A stretch of DNA of 64,000 bases from NCBI RefSeq assembly GCF_050589645.1, contig NZ_JBNGOQ010000001.1:310001-374000 (forward strand), in the 5' to 3' direction. This DNA comes from JBNGOQ01 sp050589645 (GTDB lineage Bacteria; Bacteroidota; Bacteroidia; Flavobacteriales; Flavobacteriaceae). The notes beneath the pieces are model-generated. The model was not told where the DNA came from, ran no database searches, and worked only from the letters and a program-made list of their open reading frames with translations. Positions 61,620 to 64,000 of the stretch are shown in pieces; position 1 is the first letter of the stretch, and each line of letters opens with the position of its first letter. A program made the position numbers and the translations under genes.

Positions 61620-62567
61620 ATGAATAGTTTTTTTCAAAAATATTATACGGCTTTGATCAAAGGAGGGATCATTGCCATTTTCCTGGCTGTAATGCTTGTT
61701 ATACCACATTATAAGGGCATTTGGGATAGTTCTATCACTATTCCGCTTTTGATTCTATTCTGGTTGGGAGTGGCTTACATTGTTTTACCTGACTTTTTCA
61801 AAAAGTATAGGGTAGCCATTCTTTCTGTGTACGGATTGGTTATAGCCTATAATTTTTTCATTTTTAATATAGCACCTAATCAAGCAGAAAATCATCGCCT
61901 GTATTTGACGAATTTCATGTTTATTCCGATTCCAGTTTTTACTGCTTTGTGGGTTTACGAACAATGGCGTTGGTTGCGGATATTGAAGACGGATAAGACA
62001 AGGGCCGAACTTGCTTTACTGAAAAGCCAGGTAAATCCGCATTTCTTCTTCAATACGTTGAACAATTTGTACGGATTGGTGGTGGAAAAATCCCCCCAAG
62101 CCCCGGAGGTTGTCCTAGGACTCTCCGATATGATGCGCTATACCATTTATGAGGGAAAAAAAGAGTGGGTCGGTTTAACCGATGAAATCAATTTTTTGGA
62201 AACCTATATTGAACTGCATAAAATCCGATACCGGAAAAAAGTAGCGATCCAATTTGACCATGAGGTGGATGGGAGCATTCAGGTCGCGCCCTTACTTTTT
62301 ATCAATTTATTGGAAAATGCGTTCAAGCATGGCGTGGAACCCTCAATAGGTAATGCGTATATTTATTTACGTTTAAAAACGCAGGATGGTCGAATACTTT
62401 TTCATATGGAGAATAATTGTGAATCCGATATTTCCCCAGAAAAAGGAGGTGTTGGGTTACATAATCTAAAAAAACGTTTGGAGCTTATTTATCCCAACAA
62501 ACATGAATTGAGGATTGAAAAAACGAAAACCACCTATGCAGTTCATTTGAACCTTAATACCCACTGA
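61620..62567 (+). CDS. LytS-type sensor histidine kinase (His_kinase/PF06580)
   Basis: This 315-aa protein has four membrane helices in the first ~112 residues (GGIIAIFLAVMLVIP, ITIPLLILFWLGVAYIV, VAILSVYGLVIAYNFFIF, FMFIPIPVFTALWVY). A short linker leads to the phosphoacceptor motif KSQVNPHFFFNTLNNLYGLV with His141. The C-terminal ATPase has INLLENAFKHG (N-box) and GVGLHNLKKRL (G-box). This is the minimal two-component form common in Bacteroidota. Its TGA overlaps the next ATG by one base. Confidence 0.92.
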   Translation: MNSFFQKYYTALIKGGIIAIFLAVMLVIPHYKGIWDSSITIPLLILFWLGVAYIVLPDFFKKYRVAILSVYGLVIAYNFFIFNIAPNQAENHRLYLTNFMFIPIPVFTALWVYEQWRWLRILKTDKTRAELALLKSQVNPHFFFNTLNNLYGLVVEKSPQAPEVVLGLSDMMRYTIYEGKKEWVGLTDEINFLETYIELHKIRYRKKVAIQFDHEVDGSIQVAPLLFINLLENAFKHGVEPSIGNAYIYLRLKTQDGRILFHMENNCESDISPEKGGVGLHNLKKRLELIYPNKHELRIEKTKTTYAVHLNLNTH

Positions 62568-63265
62568 TGACAACCTATTGTATCATTGACGACGAACCCA
62601 TAGCACATCGAATCATTGAGGGCTATTGCGCAGAGTTACCTTACTTACAAAAGATAGGCAATGCCTATAATGCCTTTGAAGCTTCCAGGATGGTCACCCA
62701 AGAAAAGGTGGATTTGATCTTTTTAGACCTTAACATGCCTAAAATGACGGGCTTTGAATGGTTGAAAACAATATCCACACCACCCAAAATCATAGTGACT
62801 TCAGCACATAAGGAATTTGCTATGGAAGGTTATGAATTTGATGTGCTGGATTATCTGCTCAAACCTTTTTCTTTTCAACGTTTCCTAAAGGCGGTCAACA
62901 GGGTAAATGAAACAAAGAAAGAAAGTGCAATTGAAACATCGAACAGTGGTGGGGAACAGGGCAGTTTTTTTCTAAAAGGCGACAAAACGTATCATCAGGT
63001 TCATGTGGAAGACATTTTATTTGTACAGGCTTATGGAAATTACTCCAAGGTGTTCTTTAAGGAAGAAATGATATTGAGCCATGAAAAAATATCAACCTTG
63101 GAAAATTTACTGCCAAAAGACAGTTTTTTACGTGTCCATAAATCCTTTATCGTTTCCTTAAAAAAGATCGAGCGTATTCAAGGAAATCAAATCTTTATCC
63201 AAAATCACAAAGTTGCTATTGGTCAGACCTATCGGAGCATAGTCAATCGTTTGTTGGAGGGTTAA
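62567..63265 (+). CDS. LytTR-family response regulator
   Basis: This 232-aa protein has a receiver domain at 1-~115: CIIDDEP (acidic pocket), LIFLDLNMPKM with phosphorylated Asp54, VTSAHK, and DYLLKPFSFQRF with the conserved Lys. The LytTR DNA-binding domain follows at ~133-230: GDKTYHQVHVEDILFVQAYGNYSKVFF and LPKDSFLRVHKSFIVSLKKIERI, the typical arrangement. It is co-translated with the kinase. Targets may include its own promoter (dyads at 61544-61576) or nearby genes; not provable here. Confidence 0.94.
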   Translation: MTTYCIIDDEPIAHRIIEGYCAELPYLQKIGNAYNAFEASRMVTQEKVDLIFLDLNMPKMTGFEWLKTISTPPKIIVTSAHKEFAMEGYEFDVLDYLLKPFSFQRFLKAVNRVNETKKESAIETSNSGGEQGSFFLKGDKTYHQVHVEDILFVQAYGNYSKVFFKEEMILSHEKISTLENLLPKDSFLRVHKSFIVSLKKIERIQGNQIFIQNHKVAIGQTYRSIVNRLLEG

Positions 63266-63332
63266 GACATCATTGATCAGGCCAAAAATGGAGTAGTAAA
63301 GGGCCATTTTAAGGAGCTTTCCAAATAGCATG

Positions 63333-63428
63333 GTCCGCACCAAGGTGATTTCGGACCAAAGCAACCCCAAGGTTTTGGACGAGAGCAAATACGAACGGGC
63401 CTGGACACAGCCGGTGGTGGTGGAGTAG
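63333..63428 (+). pseudogene. direct repeat R3: PHP-gene 3' end fragment
   Basis: 96 bp matching 27967-28059 with a handful of substitutions and one extra GTG, starting gtccgcaccaaggtgatttc. It would encode ...LDESKYERAWTQPVVVE and TAG at 63426-63428. It begins only ~70 bp after the LytTR gene and is followed after ~17 bp by a half junction palindrome. No catalytic part or start. Confidence 0.85.
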
Positions 63429-63458
63429 GCGAGAACAGGCAATTACTTGTAGCCGTTG

Positions 63459-64000
63459 TTAGCAAACCTTATTAACAAACTCAAGTAATTGATTTTCTTC
63501 CCGTAAGTCAAAAACTGTTCCTTGATACCAGTTAACAGCTATGAAATCGAAGTATTTACAAAATTTACGAAGTCCCAATTTCATATGGTTTTTGATTTCT
63601 TCATTCTTGGTAGATCCTGTTAACCAAATCCGATTTAGGTGTCCATCATTTTCTTCCAATAAAATCCCGAATTTTTGACTTCCAAAACCAAAGGGGGGGT
63701 CTTCCGACTTTTTAAGTCCAGCATTTTGATGAACGACCTTAGTTATTGGTGGTAATTCTGTTGATTGAAAAATTCCCAAAACTTTTGAAAAGCCCAGTTG
63801 CCTGTCCAACACCTTTACTTTTAATTCTGCAATTTCCGTTATGTCTGAAAACCCTAGTCCATCCCTGTGTTTTTCTCCAAATTCGTTTATCCTTTGGCCC
63901 TCTTGAATTGCAAATTCCAAATTTTCCGATGGAACAAGCTCGATCATTGCATAATCGTCCTCCCATAAATGAAGAATATCGGAATACGGATATGACTTCG
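63459..64000 (-). CDS. hypothetical protein, 5' end beyond right edge
   Basis: The frame from the stop at 63459 is open through to position 64000. A Met at 63947 begins MIELVPSENLEFAIQEGQRI, but coding-like sequence continues upstream (SYPYSDILHLWEDDYAMIEL), so the true start is probably outside the window. The visible ~180 residues are alpha/beta (LRKFCKYFDFIAVNWYQGTV); no family recognised. The last codons (GTTTGC TAA CAACGG) merge with a junction right end, as in the array to the left. Confidence 0.6.
   Translation of the reverse strand, partial: KSYPYSDILHLWEDDYAMIELVPSENLEFAIQEGQRINEFGEKHRDGLGFSDITEIAELKVKVLDRQLGFSKVLGIFQSTELPPITKVVHQNAGLKKSEDPPFGFGSQKFGILLEENDGHLNRIWLTGSTKNEEIKNHMKLGLRKFCKYFDFIAVNWYQGTVFDLREENQLLEFVNKVC

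Noticed and set aside
63739..63966. Seventy-five-codon minus frame near the right edge
   Set aside because: It overlaps the longer open frame 63459-64000 in another phase and lacks its alpha/beta pattern.

Overview
The window reads as a marine-type Bacteroidota (Flavobacteriia) chromosome scaffold. A very large secreted protein carries a C-terminal type IX secretion sorting domain. Signal-peptide II lipoproteins are abundant, Shine-Dalgarno sequences are mostly absent, and there is a sugar-catabolism cluster, an orphan ECF sigma factor and LytS/LytTR signalling. A run of 94 N at 24408-24501 shows this is draft assembly. I saw no rRNA, tRNA, CRISPR array or integrase gene.

Layout. (1) 1-8.2 kb, GC-rich by eye: a TPR-sensor histidine kinase cut by the left edge, then a plus-strand sugar block (AGE-type epimerase overlapping an MFS sugar porter, then a lipoprotein with an alpha/alpha-barrel-like C-terminal half) and an ECF sigma factor with no anti-sigma or SusC/D beside it. 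(2) 8.3-19.2 kb: nine minus-strand genes, mostly secreted or membrane proteins (TPR, MORN, RDD, barstar, DUF3500, HEAT-like), separated by low-complexity and dispersed repeats. (3) 19.6-28.06 kb, GC-rich: a 48-aa ORF overlapping a Cache-domain protein, a ~2,010-residue FG-GAP/Big_5/cadherin-like T9SS protein, and a PHP-domain lipoprotein. (4) 28.1-54.7 kb, strongly AT-rich: about 30 small genes, all on the minus strand, each followed by an imperfect palindrome whose ends recur from junction to junction. Defence-type genes are concentrated here: an ApeA/HEPN-like protein, a PRTase + winged-helix + reverse transcriptase retron, a PIN (DUF4411)/ImmA-IrrE pair, a trypsin-like protease and a PD-(D/E)XK nuclease, with barstar-like inhibitors. 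(5) 55-63.4 kb: a GH13 enzyme and GlgX-type debranching enzyme, a cytochrome c lipoprotein, an alpha/beta hydrolase and a LytS/LytTR two-component pair, then another cassette-like gene running off the right edge.

Two structural observations stand out. First, the 3' end of the PHP lipoprotein gene (27967-28059) recurs in the same orientation at about 48.2, 54.8 and 63.4 kb, so the accessory DNA lies between copies of one gene tail, as for islands repeatedly inserted at, or recombining through, that tail. Second, region 4 looks like an integron-style cassette array: single direction, one or two genes per unit, stop codon inside or next to a palindrome, and a shared leader before many start codons. 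No integrase is visible and the core sites only loosely match integron attC, so the recombination mechanism is open.
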